NCBI GenBank assembly: GCA_014898415.1
Contig: RCTD01000005.1
Span: 2,542,001-2,606,000, forward strand
Source of the DNA: Stromatinia cepivora
Lineage: Eukaryota; Ascomycota; Leotiomycetes; Helotiales; Sclerotiniaceae
Reading direction: 5' to 3'
DNA length: 64,000 nucleotides
Of this stretch, positions 1 to 11,201 are shown one piece after another. A program made the position numbers and the translations under genes. A model generated the notes under the pieces. It made no database searches, was not told the origin of the DNA, and saw nothing but the letters and a program-made list of their open reading frames with translations. Position 1 is the stretch's first letter, and each line of letters begins with the position of its first letter.

Positions 1-183
1 ATGAAACCGATGACTTTGTATCGATCAATAACTCGAACTTTACTTTGATATCCCAAACTAGGATTGGTTGCTCTTTCGGCTGTACCTGGGGATATGCTGT
101 TAGCCTTCCATGAACCATTTAAAGTAGGATAGCAACGAACTACTGGGGGTATAAAATGGAGGAGGTCTTCTTGTAGGATACAT
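1..183 (-). CDS. SSN3: SSN3/CDK8 (Srb10-type) cyclin-dependent kinase, N-terminal part, cut by window edge
   Basis: Only the first 41 codons are inside the window. Predicted exon 1 is 183-144, starting MYPTRRPPPFYTP. A 58-nt intron lies at 143-86 with donor GTAGTT, a branch-like GCTAAC and acceptor CCCCAG. Exon 2 runs from 85 to the edge and reads TAERATNPSLGYQSKV followed by RVIDRYKVIGFI. A proline-rich start followed by a GYxSKVR-x-RY-x-V/I-GFI block is what I know from fungal SSN3 just before the kinase glycine loop. The kinase is the Mediator CDK8-module subunit that phosphorylates RNA polymerase II and transcription factors in the nucleus. Without the intron the upstream ATG frame hits a stop, and the splice restores the phase. 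The glycine loop and catalytic residues lie beyond the edge. The assignment rests on this short stretch, and another CMGC kinase is not fully excluded. Confidence 0.72.
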
Positions 184-940
184 ATTGATATATCGAGTAT
201 GAGATAAGTCGAAAATGAGAAATCAGATGACTAATAAGGCAATTATCCAACAATTGGGAGAAGCAAGAGGACAGAGTTTTCATGCCATAAATACAGAGAA
301 CTAATGAAGTGCCGATCAATGATTTAAGTTTTTTTCTTTGGATTAAAAAGTTGGCACTGCTGATGAGGGAAAGAAGAAAATGAAACAATGGGAGCAAATG
401 AATAAATATTCTCATTTGAAAGGAGGAAAAAAATAAAATCAAAATTCACATTACCTTCAAAAACAGCTTGAACTGATCTTTTTATTTGAGTTCTAGATGC
501 GGAGATCGAGGATGGGCCGCCGGATGACGGTGGATTAGATGTCAGGCTCATTATTGTTATTGTGGATATGCGTGTGCGCGGCGGGGGCGGCGTACTTTGG
601 CTTGGTTTGCTTGATTAGTATGCAGAATCAGTGGGCATGAGAATCTGTAAATCTCCACCCAAGACAATCTTAGACAAGCTTCGTGTAGGAAAAACAAGGG
701 GAATGGCAACAGGAAGATTTCAAATGCGCGTGTGAGTGTGGGTGTGAGTGTGAATAGTGTGAATAGTAGGCAGGGCAGCGCAGCGCAATAGTGCTTTGCA
801 GTACTGCAGGGTCGGTAAGATACAGTAGAGGGCAAGTTAGATGTTAGATGCAAGTGCAAGTGCAAGTACAGTTGGTTGTTGGTTGTATCAAACGTGTCGG
901 GGAAGATGATCAATATTGCCACGAAGAAAGTAGCCTGGTC

Positions 941-983
941 GTATATGTATGTATAGGTATGTACGTATGTATGTATGTATGTA
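941..983. repeat. GTAT tetranucleotide microsatellite
   Basis: Imperfect run of GTAT units with a few variants (GTATAG, GTAC). It lies upstream of the SSN3 start codon and is a likely length-polymorphic locus. Confidence 0.85.
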
Positions 984-1610
984 AGTCAGTACAAGGTATA
1001 GTATAAAACGTATAACAGACGCTTGATATCAAAGATCCAGAAAAGGAAAGTTGTGAATTAAGGTCTTAGTAACAGCATGGAAGGTCGAGACATATGTCGG
1101 CCGATCAAATTCACGAATCTCGGATGATAAGACGAAACAATTTCAGATGACCTAAACGAAAGGGAGACTTGTAATGTAGCTAGGTAATGTGATGTGTGAT
1201 GTTATGTGCTGTGCTGTGTTGTGCTGTGATATGAGAAACCTTTCTGAATGGTGATGGAAAGATGACTGCTAATATCTGCAGTGATTCGATACAGCGACGA
1301 TAGGTCATACGGAACAGTGCTGTTTGATGCGTACCCCCAAGGAATATTCAAAGATGGGGGAGAAGGGAGATGAGAAGAAAGCTAGGGGCGACCCGGAGAC
1401 AGCGGTCAGATGAGACAACCAGGACGGGGAAACGTTTTGGCGTTGGATGGCGCTGCGGCGAATAGATTGTGAGATGTGCAGATAGAGAATGCTTGATTTG
1501 TTATTACCAAGACTATCCTCGAGGTAAATAAATAAATGATAACTGAGGTGGTGAAGGAAGAAGAGGAAGAACAAATTGACATTGAGGTGATTGATTGATC
1601 AGTGGGAAGG

Positions 1611-1620
1611 ATGAAGGATG

Positions 1621-1651
<31 letters not shown>
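1611..1651. repeat. 7-bp tandem repeat, unit ATGAATG (about six copies)
   Basis: Consecutive ATGAAGG/ATGAATG units read directly from the sequence, in the shared promoter between SSN3 and the transporter gene. Confidence 0.9.
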
Positions 1652-1784
1652 GGCGAAGAATAATGTAAGACTGTATGTAGGTAGGTATTGATTTCAATAT
1701 AACTTTCTTATCGATATAGAAGCAACCGAGGGTCACCAAAAGTTGCATTGATTAGGTTCCCTTATTAGTTAAAGCTACCATCCA

Positions 1785-1814
1785 ACCATCACCATCACCA
1801 TCACCATCACCATC
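1785..1814. repeat. CACCAT hexanucleotide repeat (about five copies)
   Basis: Perfect CACCAT units about 165 bp upstream of the transporter start codon, in a region likely to be promoter or 5' leader. Confidence 0.9.
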
Positions 1815-1978
1815 GACAACGCTACCTACTAGGTATGTTTACAACAGCCAGGCCAACACATACAACCACCAGCATTCCAGATTTAATAAGGATCGAGAAT
1901 TGTATATACCACAACCATTGTGACACATGAATTAACTCACCATAACTTCTATCGAATTCTTACATTTTGGAGTTCGAT

Positions 1979-3567
1979 ATGGCTTCAGGAGGCATGAGAC
2001 AATGTATTCAGGATATCACTCCATATCTAATTTTTCTAATCTTTATATCAACCCTTGGACCTTTACAATTTGGTTTTCATTTGGTATGTGCCATTATAAA
2101 CAATTAAAACTTAACACTCACCCGCCAGTCAATACTCCGAGAGCGCTGGCTAACTTCTTTCACAAGTCGGAATTAAACGCACCTCAAGATGTCATTACAT
2201 GCAAGAAGCAAAATGACGCCAATTCGATCGCCATCGTTCGTACCAGCCTCCCACAATGTATACCTATGAACGAAGCCGAGTTTGCCACCCTCTCATCTCT
2301 CTTCGTTCTTGGTGGATTGCTAGGAGCGTTGGGTTCGGGCGCCGTGTCGACGAGTTATGGAAGATTGTTTGCCATGAGAATTACAAGCGTTTGCTTCATA
2401 ATAGGATCAATTCTGGAAATCTTTGCGGGCACAGTTCCAGTAATGTCTGTTGGCAGATTCTTTTCAGGTATCGGGGCTGGGGCTTCCACAGTCGTGGTGC
2501 CAATCTACATATCCGAAATTGCACCACCAAAAGAAAGGGGGTTGTTTGGATCCATGACACAAATTACCACGAATGTAGGAATTCTACTCACTCAGGTTCT
2601 AGGTTACTATTTAAGTAAAGGATCGAAGTGGAGAATCATATTGGCAGTCGGAGCAGGACTTGGATTGTTGCAAGGAGTTGGGCTTTTATTCATTCCGGAA
2701 AGTCCAACATGGCTCGCCGCACATAAAGACCCTCAAAAGGCTATGAGAACACTTCAGCGGATTCGGGGACAGGGTTCTTCAATTGCGGAAGAGATCCAAG
2801 ACTGGAATATTGAGCCTTCAGGAGAAGAAGAAGAGCGCCTTTTACTTGACTCGGAGCTGACTCGAAGAAATTCTGTCGCTAGCAAGGCATCGTCGCAAAA
2901 ATCAACCTCGAACGTCGGATTTTTTCAAGTCATCAGAGATCCGCTCTATCAGCCTGCAGTTATTGCCGTCATTGGTATTATGTTTGCCCAACAACTGTGT
3001 GGTATCAACAGCATCATCATGTATTCCGTATCACTGCTTTCCGGTCTTCTTCCTGTCTCTTCATCCATCGTCACAATCCTTATTTCGGTTGTCAACCTGA
3101 TCGCAACAGTCGCATGTGCCCCCTTAGCTGACAAAATTGGTCGAAAGGCATGTCTTCTCCTTTCCATAACCGGGATGGGCACAATGTCTCTTGCTTTGGC
3201 CCTTTCTCTTCGCTGGGAAACCAAAATTCTCTCTGCAATATCCGTCATCCTCTTCGTGACTTTCTTCGCAACAGGTCTTGGTCCTGTCCCTTTTATAATG
3301 GCATCGGAATTCGTCGGTCCAGAAGCTGTTGGTGCAACCCAGAGTGTAGGATTGGCAGCCAATTATGTTGCGACATTCCTAGTAGCTCAATTCTTCCCAA
3401 TTATCAACACGAGATTAAATAGAGCATTAGGAGGTGTGGGTTGGGCATATTTTATATTTGCAGCGCTTGCAGTGCTGTCTGGAATATTTGTGTGTTGGGG
3501 GGTTCCTGAGACTAGAGGCAAGAAAGATGCCGATGAAGTTTGGGGTAGGACAAGAAGGGTTGATTGA
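1979..3567 (+). CDS. MFS sugar transporter (SP family, Vps73/YBR241C-like), 501 aa
   Basis: Predicted exon 1 is 1979-2083 (MASGGMRQCIQDITPYLIF...), followed by an 83-nt intron at 2084-2166 (donor GTATGT, acceptor CACAAG) and exon 2 at 2167-3567. The splice is phase 0 and joins GPLQFGFHL to SELNAPQDV, a conserved start in this fungal family. Reading straight through instead would add an unrelated stretch. Sugar-porter motifs are visible: PESPTWL at residue 212, an ADKIGRK loop in the second half, and PETRGK at about 482. Roughly twelve hydrophobic segments fit a full-length carrier in a plasma or vacuolar membrane. Family knowledge places it near yeast Vps73/Ybr241c rather than the classic hexose transporters. 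The substrate cannot be told from sequence. Confidence 0.93.
2084..2166 (+). other. Intron of the MFS transporter gene (83 nt)
   Basis: Starts GTATGT and ends CACAAG; codon phase is 0 on both sides. The intron is open in the downstream frame, so a naive ORF caller would start translation inside exon 1 (at 2002) and include it. Confidence 0.88.
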
Positions 3568-3831
3568 TTTGGGCAGCGAGCTCTTATGTGATAAATTGGG
3601 ATCAGCGAGTTGGTATTAGTTCGGCGCTAGGTAATAATGTTCTTCGGATAATTGCAATTGATTTTTGATGGAGACGCATTATGATCTTTTATTTTGATTT
3701 CAATTCAACCTTTGGAGACAGCACCAAGTGGTTTGGTTTGCCTTACCATGAACCCTAGTCATCCTTCCCATTTTTGGGGTTTTCCTGCTCATCCCCACGA
3801 CTAAAATCCATATATCATGTTCAGGCGCCGA

Positions 3832-4664
3832 CTATTTTCCGTGCCCCACGGGGAAAGCCAGCTTCTTGGCTCCTCGGAATGATACAGTAATAGTGTTTTT
3901 ACCACCAGCCTCCTTCGCAACCTGGCATGAAGTCGTGCTCGAGGAAGTGGCCACTATGTCTTCTGCCTTAAACACTACGGTACCTTTCCCAAACATCGGG
4001 GCATAAAGCATTCAGTAACTTCTGGAAGGCCGGAGAAGCCATGAACGTCGCTTAAACGCCATCGAATGCCAAAGGCTAATCAGCGCTGAAAAATCACGCA
4101 CTTATTCTGTGTCCTCCCTCGTGAATCCTCTCAATGCAATCAACACTTCTGAATTTAAAGCCATCAGCATGAAACCATAATCACTATCTCCAGATACCAG
4201 ATCAATAGCAGAGCTTCTAACTTCAAGGACGTACTTTAGAAAAGGTTGATGGACCAGTACTTCGAGTGACAAGCGAAATGAAAGAATTGAATGACCCCAT
4301 GGAAACCATGTGTTAAGTGCTGGATTTGAGCCCTGAATCATCGTTGTGTTACTAAATGTATTGAGCATATATCCCAAATTTGTTTTCAATAATTTCATAG
4401 CAATAGTGGCATCGCTGGATTGGCGACGAACTGAGCTCTGAGGTAATGTTAGCTGATAAAAGGGGAGATCGATCCGGGAAGTTCGGTCGAAGGCGCACCA
4501 TATTGATTTAGTGTTTGGAGAAACCCGAGGCAATATTCCAGCTTTAAGCAGTCGATGTGGTAGGATTGTATTGATTGCGAATGCATTGACATCTTGGGAC
4601 CATGAGGCTGCTGCCGCGGCAGCTGTGTTATCTCTCTTATGTAATGTATTATTCTCCCTAAGCT
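3832..4664 (-). pseudogene. Unrecognised minus-strand reading frame with in-frame stops, possible gene remnant
   Basis: One frame is open from about 4664 to a TAA at 4102-4104, with no ATG until well inside it. It reads, for example, SWSQDVNAFAINTILPHRLL and later WFPWGHSILSFRLSLEV. The same frame continues past the TAA, meets a TGA at 4012-4014, then gives a 59-codon ORF (4011-3832) ending in AFPVGHGK. Codon use looks gene-like and GC content is normal, unlike the transposon block to the right. A splice-like AG (CTTAG) lies just upstream of 4664, so it could be the last exon of a spliced gene. The serine peptidase-like gene upstream ends only about 150 bp away, leaving little room for a 5' part. 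I do not recognise the family. It could be a pseudogene or a mis-modelled real gene. Confidence 0.35.
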
Positions 4665-4810
4665 ATGTAAACCCAAAAACACCCCTTAACATTGAAGAAT
4701 ACCCTTGTAAAATCAATTCAGATGATATCCTTTCCTTTATTTTCGTCCTGAAGCCGCCATGCGAGTGTAGACAAAACCTGACTGTATGAAATGTGAAACT
4801 AATCTTTCAC

Positions 4811-6661
4811 TTAACAGAATCTAAGGCTACCTTCCTCCCATCCCATGTAACTCTCAATATCCTTCAGCACTACACCAACAGGAGTTGCAAAGGTAACATC
4901 TCTGAAGCCTATATCAATCCCTCCAGAGGAACGCCCACCCCAAATCATAGCCATAGGTAGAAGAGCAGCAGTATTGGGCGCATTACCAGGACCAGGGATG
5001 ATACCAATATCATAGATTAGAGCACCAGAATCACCTTCCTCACTGACTTCATCTTGCCATCCTCGGCCAACAAACACGTGCTCGTGTGAAGTACCATGAC
5101 CCTTCTCGTGTACGATGGCCTTGATACAGCTCATTCTACATACTTTATAACCCGATGTTCGACTTGGTGATTTGAAGTAAATAGTCTTGTTATGAGGATC
5201 CGAAAATGAGTTTGGCTGCTTGATATGGAGAGAGTTCGTACGATTCAACGCCTCGTACTTTGCAGTTAAAGCAGTTTGCTCCTCATCTGTGCAATCGGCA
5301 GTCTTCTGGAAGTCGATGATGGATTTTTGAATCGGAGACTTGAGAGGGATTCTGACTATTGGTAACTACAATAAGAATTAATACGATTATTTCAATGAAG
5401 GATTTTATCAGCAAAAACGACGTACCTTATTCTTCGGATCAGTGCAACAATTACGAATAATAGCCCAATCGAGAACTCCTTTGTAAGTAGAAGTTTTGTG
5501 CCCTTCTTCTGGAGCAGCATAGATATAACCGGCATCAGTTTTGTAGTTCTCAGCAATTCTTAATCGCTCAGCATGCTCTAGTTGCGCATCTTGCTTCTTT
5601 TCTATTTGATGTGAATAGTCTTTGTCGGTCGCCATTGCTTGTCTATCCTGTAAGTTTTTGAGTGTGCCTTCAGCTTTATTCGAATCCGACTCTCTTCGCT
5701 GCTTGGTTGCTTCATGATCCCCATCCGCAGGCATAGATATCATTAGCTTGTCCCCCCCATCCTTGTATTTGTATTCCTTGGGCTGAGATTGACTGGTGGG
5801 AAACGCAACATGTCTGCAGGTAAGACTGTAAATGTCGTCTTTGTGCTTAACAAAACCAGTGAGAGAACCAGCAGCACTAGTGTTCTTGCGTCCGATGGAG
5901 AAGCCAGGGGGAGGAGAAGACAAATATAGATCATCAAACCTCTGGGAAAGGTCAACACCAAAGTCATTATCATCCGACCTTCTCAATGGACCATTGACTT
6001 GGCACACATCAATAGAAATCCTGGATATAATAAGTAAGTTGAATATATTGACAACGTGAAAATGAAACAATACATACTTCTCTAGAGTTTCTTGCTTTTT
6101 GTTGATTACCTCCTCCATATCCTTCAGGAGATTGGCAGCAGCTATTTCATTGTGATCAAAGTAACGAGACGTTTGAATCAAGACATGAATAACCATCGGG
6201 TTATCATATCCATTGCTCTTGAAACCAAGATGAAGAACATTCATGGACCATGAACAATCAGGGAGTGAGGACAGAAGAAGAGCCTCAAGTGGTGAACGAA
6301 GTTCTCTGTCAAAGAAAATACCAAATTTTCGATCTTGAATCGCAGAAATGTTCTTATCAGGGGGATATCCATGAAATGAATGCCTCAAAAAGATATCTTT
6401 TGATTGATTTGAAGCAATTACTTTCTGCATTTTAAGACCATATCCACAACGGTCATTTTCCTCAACAATCAAAGACATGACCTGGTGTTGAGTATTGTCG
6501 TTTTGAGGAGTTCTTGTAGTTGCAAGTATTCTGTGCAAAAGTTTGGGATTGTTGTGTGTTGAGGTATTGTTGATTTTTCCAGGTCCAATTCTGGGAGATT
6601 TTATATCTGCATCATTTCTGTGTAGTAATGTAGATGGAAGGGAAGTTGGTTTAGTGTTCAT
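4811..6661 (-). CDS. Chymotrypsin-fold serine peptidase-like protein, 577 aa, three exons
   Basis: Exons are 6661-6078, 6020-5426 and 5365-4811. Introns are 57 nt (GTATGT...ATCCAG) and 60 nt (GTACGT...TGTAG), and phases agree. Residues about 1-230 have no domain I recognise. From about 240 the protein reads as a trypsin-like core: LTCRHVAF (His265), a candidate Asp in GVLDWAII (Asp379) and EEGDSGALIYD (Ser506), followed by a GG-containing strand and a short C-terminus. Between His and Asp is an insertion of about 100 residues, very rich in K, E, D and Q. I see no signal peptide, so a cytosolic location is more likely than secretion. The GDSG context argues that the fold is real. Whether it is an active protease, and on what substrate, is unknown. 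Start chosen as the first ATG of the frame, in a good context (CACAAGATG). Confidence 0.8.
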
Positions 6662-6939
6662 CTTGTGTACAGATATGACTACCTAATGATAGGTAATCAA
6701 AAAAGTTAGTGTAGTGCATACCACAGTCAAAAAGCTTAGTTCTACCTTGTTCAGACTTGATACTTTGAGGCTACAGATTACACTGATTTGAATAGTATTT
6801 AACTTAATTCATCAAGCATGAAAGACTGAGCATTCAATTATTCTTATATATTCATTTCAATCAATACTATCAAACTCTTATTCATATCTAATGATTCCAC
6901 TAAGACCTTTTTGCCTGATCTTCCGCTCTCATGTATCCA

Positions 6940-7060
6940 CCAAACTTGATGCGATATCAAACTTGATGCAATACCAAACTTGATATGTATACAATACCAA
7001 ACTTGGTTCAATACCAAACTTGGTGCAATACCAAACTTGATTCAATATCAAACTTGATGC
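6940..7060. repeat. Degenerate tandem array, unit about 17 bp (CAATACCAAACTTGATG)
   Basis: Seven or so consecutive units share the core ATAYCAAACTTG, with variation in the last few bases (GATG, GTTC, GGTG, GATT). Read directly from the sequence. Open frames across it only reflect the repeat. Confidence 0.85.
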
Positions 7061-7072
7061 GGTGTCAGGGTA

Positions 7073-7229
7073 TCCAATAGTCCGGACTGCAGCCCAACAA
7101 TGAGAAGTTTTTGGATTCCTGAATTTATTTAGGATATTCAAATTAATTGAAAGGATGAATTATTTTCAATCATTGAAAGAATTTCATTATCGAAAGCTTA
7201 AATCTAGCCTGCCAGTCCGGACTATTGGA
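7073..7229. repeat. Perfect 16-bp inverted repeat flanking about 125 bp; possible small terminal-inverted-repeat element
   Basis: TCCAATAGTCCGGACT at 7073-7088 recurs as its exact reverse complement at 7214-7229. Imperfect similarity extends a few bases further. The enclosed sequence is AT-rich and non-coding. A clear target duplication is not visible, so it may be a MITE-like remnant or a hairpin. Confidence 0.65.
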
Positions 7230-7241
7230 ATATACATCAGT

Positions 7242-7400
7242 GGGCCGGGCCGGGCCGGGCCGGCTGCACAACGGGTACCCGTGGGGCGGATAATGGCATC
7301 ATGGATATGACGGGGCGGATAATTGAAGAATCTGAACGGGTACCCGTGGATTATCTGCGGATTATCCATAGATAATCTGCGGGTTGGTGGATAATCCGCA
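7242..7400. repeat. GC-rich short-motif cluster: (GGGCC)n plus repeated CGGGTACCCG palindromes
   Basis: A GGGCC tandem at 7242-7263 is followed by two identical 14-mers ACGGGTACCCGTGG (7271-7284 and 7336-7349) and several copies of GGATAAT or its complement ATTATCC. The motifs alternate orientation. Dense short motifs of this kind occur in subterminal regions of some DNA transposons, but no transposase reading frame is present. Confidence 0.6.
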
Positions 7401-8189
7401 AATAATTTCATTTAGATTTATGATTTTTATACTAATTTTTATACTAATCTTAAATATTTTCATAAATTATACAAATTATCCAATCTACAATACGATGATT
7501 ATTAAAGCAACGAATTATAGATAATCCATCATTTCATCATTGCAACCCGCTTATTCAATATTTCTTACTTCACCAACACCTTTATTTCACAGTTGTTTCT
7601 GCTCTACGCAGTTTCCTATGATACCTGCAGAGATCATTTCAGGCTTCGGTAACTATACTTATCACTCAATATGTAAGTGAACTGCTGAATCTGGCCATGG
7701 GACTGTCTGACTGGGGAGATTGGTAAATCATTTTCTTAAATATCTCAGTTTTCTCTCTCATTTCTATTATGAGTGTTGTTGATCAGTTGAAGGGAATCTT
7801 TACTCATGGCTAAATTTTCAAAGTGGTAGGAAAAGTAGATAACTCTCAATCTGAGAGCCAGGCAGGGAAGTTTTTCAATCCATCTCTCAGTCCTTGCTAT
7901 TAGATCTTGGAATCAGAAGAACAATAAATAAAGTCAAGGGCAGGTTGAGATAGAGCCATTGGAACGCCTTCATCTCCAATTGCAATGTCACAAGTAGACA
8001 ATCACTCAATCTTTATTAGTCCCCATGTCGAAGATATTTTCAAACTTCTTGCCTGTACTGGTATCGTTCTAAGATTTAGATCAACATTATAACAGCTTGT
8101 AGTATGCCTTGCATGGACTGTCCTCGGACGAATAGATTTCGTGTGATGCCCGGTATTCAGACGATGGTTGGATGGATGCGGGCTTTTGA

Positions 8190-8255
8190 TTTGCTGGGGG
8201 GTGTTGGGGGTGTTGCGGGTTGTGTTCGTCGCGGGGTGGGGTGGGGGGATGTATC
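8190..8255 (+). other. G-rich tract with quadruplex-forming potential
   Basis: At least six runs of three or more G on the plus strand within about 60 bp, including two runs of six, in an otherwise AT-leaning intergenic region. Confidence 0.6.
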
Positions 8256-9844
8256 GAAGGAGTAGGGAAGGGCACTATGAGCAAACATTTCCTGAAGCAT
8301 AATTCGTGGCTTCGAGTTTCCTAAACATGTTGAATACTGGTAAGTTACAGCAGGAGATACTATGAAGACAACCTCGTTCTCCAACCAGGTTATTCTAGAC
8401 TTTGGAATGGTGAAATTGATCATTTTGCCCAACTCATCTATGAGGGAGTAGAATTGTTGAGGAGAAAAGCAAAGGTACAATTTGACTCAGCTTGTGAGAA
8501 TTACTTCAGCTATTGATGGACTTGTTATTACTTCCAATGGTAACTACACTTACGTATAAAAATCAAGGATATGAATAGCTTTTCATTACTGTATATATTC
8601 TGATCATCGTGGCAGGACCGCAGAATCATTCTCACAGGATACTTTTTGCCAATAGGGTTATACACTGGGAGGAAGTTCTCAACTGATTGTGAGCAGAAGG
8701 ATCGTGTAGGATATCAGGCCTCTTCCCGAAGTCATATCTAATGAAGTATTAGGACTAGTAAACTCAATTCATTTTCAATACAATAACTGAGTGCAAGATG
8801 CCTTTCTAGTCACATTCCTTGTCATCTGCAAGTACTCAGTCGTCGGGTGGTGCCGCGTGGTGGGGGATGATTGACTGCTGGAGCAGGCCGGGAGAGCGCT
8901 GCAGAGATGGGATGAGGGGGGATATTATTCTGAAAGGAAAGAATGAAAAGAGTGTGTTAAGTCTGGAAGGTTAATTGACTAGTAACTAGCTCCTGTATTG
9001 AAATGTGTGTAGCTTAGATGGATATATAGTGGGTATGATCATCGGAGTTTCAATCGGTCTTTCTTTGTTTGTCCGATATCTAATAATTATTGATAATAAT
9101 TATTGATGAATTGAAGAGTACCTGAAAGAAGGAGATTTGTCAATACATGAATTGATGGTTTGGATGTCTAGGAGAGATGGGTATCCTCAGAATTCTTTAT
9201 GTAACTCTCCATGTGTCTACAGAGCACAAGATCCTGTTTTGACTCTTTTGTGATGTTGCAATGAAGCGACGACCATTGTGAGTACCTGTGCTTGAATAGT
9301 CAAAGATTCAATCAACATTGTATCACTGACAGAATGCTTCACTCTCTTAGCCCTCTTAAGGAATACAGCATTCCAAGGATTAACTCATCCAAGGTTTACT
9401 GGATTCTATTTGGATGGTCAGGTCACAAACTGATAGATACACCCTGAAGAAGAGAAATCATTACTTGTTTGGAGAACTGGGACAACTATTTAGATAGCCA
9501 AATGCAGGTTTGCTATGCAGCCCAAGCTCCTCCAATTGATGATATACATCTTGTTGGAGAACAGAATGTGAAGAATGTGCTTGCCAATGAATGGTAAGTA
9601 CAAACAAATAGGCAGCAACATCGCTTCATCTTTCCATATTGATGCTGAACAATTTCCACTTGGATGGGCAGATGTTGTCACTCTGACACAAGGTGACTGA
9701 GCCACATACAAATGACAAGTATCTATTTCAATAATATAACTCCACAAGCAATAATTTTGATTCCATACAATAGATGAAAGACTAGCCCAATGCAGTCATA
9801 TTCATCAATAACACAATTCACCATAAAAGTCCTATCTTCTACTC

Positions 9845-11201
9845 CTATCTAGGTCCTAACTTTTCTAGTACTCTCGCGCCCTGCTCCTCCCATTCCTGCT
9901 TCGTGATCCACATATTCTCTTTATCGGCCATAATATTTGCCAGCACTGCTCCTCCCAAGAAAACCATATGTCTCCTCCTAGGAGGATCTTCGATACGGAC
10001 CTTGAACTTGTTTAACCGTTCAGGATCTCCACCAAGAACCCTTGTCAACCACAATTGTTTTAATTCTTTCTCAAGTCGTGATGGCAGACCAGGATACATA
10101 GACGATCCACCGGATAGAACGATGGCTTTGAAAAGTGAGGATCGGACATCGACATCGGCGGCTTGAATGGTGTTGAAGAGGAATTCGGCGATACCGGGTT
10201 GCTCGACATCAACGAGATGAGGTTGGAACAGGCACTCGGGAGCTTCGAAACGTTCACTACCAACGCGAATTACACGCCCGTCCGGTAAAGTATAACTCTC
10301 AACCAAGACAGTTGTATCCTCGCTTAACCGTTGATCCAATTCTAAATCGTACGAGACATAGCAAAGCTTCTCCTTAATTTGTCGAACAGTTTCGAAATCC
10401 GCTGTTCTGTTCAAGGCATATCCGCGACGTAATAAGAGAGCAATCAAGTTCCGTGTGACGTCTCGACCGGCGACGTCAAGACGACGAGTAAGATGATTGA
10501 GAACAACAGATTCGTAAACAGGTACAATATGCGTAACTCCATCTCCAGAATCGACCACAACTCCTGAACTGAGACCTGTTGACAGTCAGTACGCTGCTCA
10601 TGGCACACTGCACAATCGAGAGGATAGATATACCTTGTGCATATAAAGCCAACACAGCTTGAATAGCCACGTAAACTCCCCCAAATTGGTACCTTTCGAA
10701 CATAACTTCGCACATCTGTTCTCTGTTCTTTAAGGGGTTCATCGGCGGTTCTGTCAAGAGGATCTTCCGGCCTGTAGGGTCAACCTTCATTTTCTCGTAA
10801 AATGTATAGTCCCAAAGATGTTGCATATCATCCCATTTCTTCACGATGCCGTTTTCCATAGGATATGATACTTGAAGCATGGTTCTTGCAGCGGCAGCTT
10901 CATCACCACACATAATGTCCTTAATGACCATGCCATCGTCACCCTTTTCTTCGGAACGCAGAATTGGTCGACCGACAATAGATGGATATTGAAACTCGGG
11001 AAAGTTCTTCAAATACAAGAAAGTTAGTTCTGAAGCTACTAAATAGCTGCAATCATTAACAGGCCAAAATGCCACATACCTGAGCTGCATATCCGACTTT
11101 TAGGAAACCAGTTCCTCCATCGAGAACTATGCGATTGACGTTAGTGTTGATAGAACAAAAGCAACAAGTGATTGCGCAATACCTATTGGTGGTTCTGCCA
11201 T
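9845..11201 (-). CDS. ARP2: Actin-related protein 2 (Arp2), Arp2/3 complex subunit, 389 aa
   Basis: Exons are 11201-11183, 11126-11080, 11006-10634 and 10575-9845. Introns are 56, 73 and 58 nt, with GTATTG, GTATGT and GTATAT donors, and all phases agree. The N-terminus [20 protein letters not shown] is the actin phosphate-1 loop. [17 protein letters not shown] is the phosphate-2 region, and [20 protein letters not shown] is the adenosine-binding motif. The C-terminus [16 protein letters not shown]... and ending [10 protein letters not shown] are diagnostic of Arp2 rather than actin or Arp3. Length matches the family (about 390). Arp2 pairs with Arp3 to nucleate branched actin at cortical patches and endocytic sites. 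The very short 19-nt first exon is easily missed by gene finders. Confidence 0.97.

Larger units (their letters stand above)
184..1978. promoter_or_regulatory. Long shared intergenic region between divergent SSN3 and MFS transporter genes
   Basis: About 1.8 kb without a convincing gene. The open frames here are low-complexity (C/T-rich or S/L/H-rich) and have no recognisable domain. It holds several simple repeats listed separately (GTAT, ATGAATG and CACCAT tracts). Because the flanking genes diverge, it must contain both promoters and 5' leaders. I do not see a specific operator I can name. Confidence 0.5.
6662..9844. other. 3.2 kb gene-free stretch between the peptidase-like gene and ARP2
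   Basis: No reading frame with recognisable protein character on either strand. The short open frames are low-complexity or shadows of repeats. It contains a 17-bp tandem array, an inverted repeat, GC-rich motif clusters and a G-rich stretch (listed separately). Base composition is mildly AT-rich but not like the block beyond 24 kb. The ARP2 3' UTR must occupy the right end. Confidence 0.55.

Noticed and set aside
557..922. 121-codon minus-strand open frame upstream of the transporter gene
   Set aside because: Low-complexity composition dominated by H, L, T and P from CT-rich promoter repeats; no domain, no splice-supported extension.
2949..3362. 137-codon minus-strand frame opposite the transporter
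   Set aside because: Antisense shadow of a strongly supported MFS coding exon.
7187..7411. 74-codon minus frame rich in P, R and G across the GGGCC cluster
   Set aside because: Produced by short tandem motifs; no protein-like conservation pattern.
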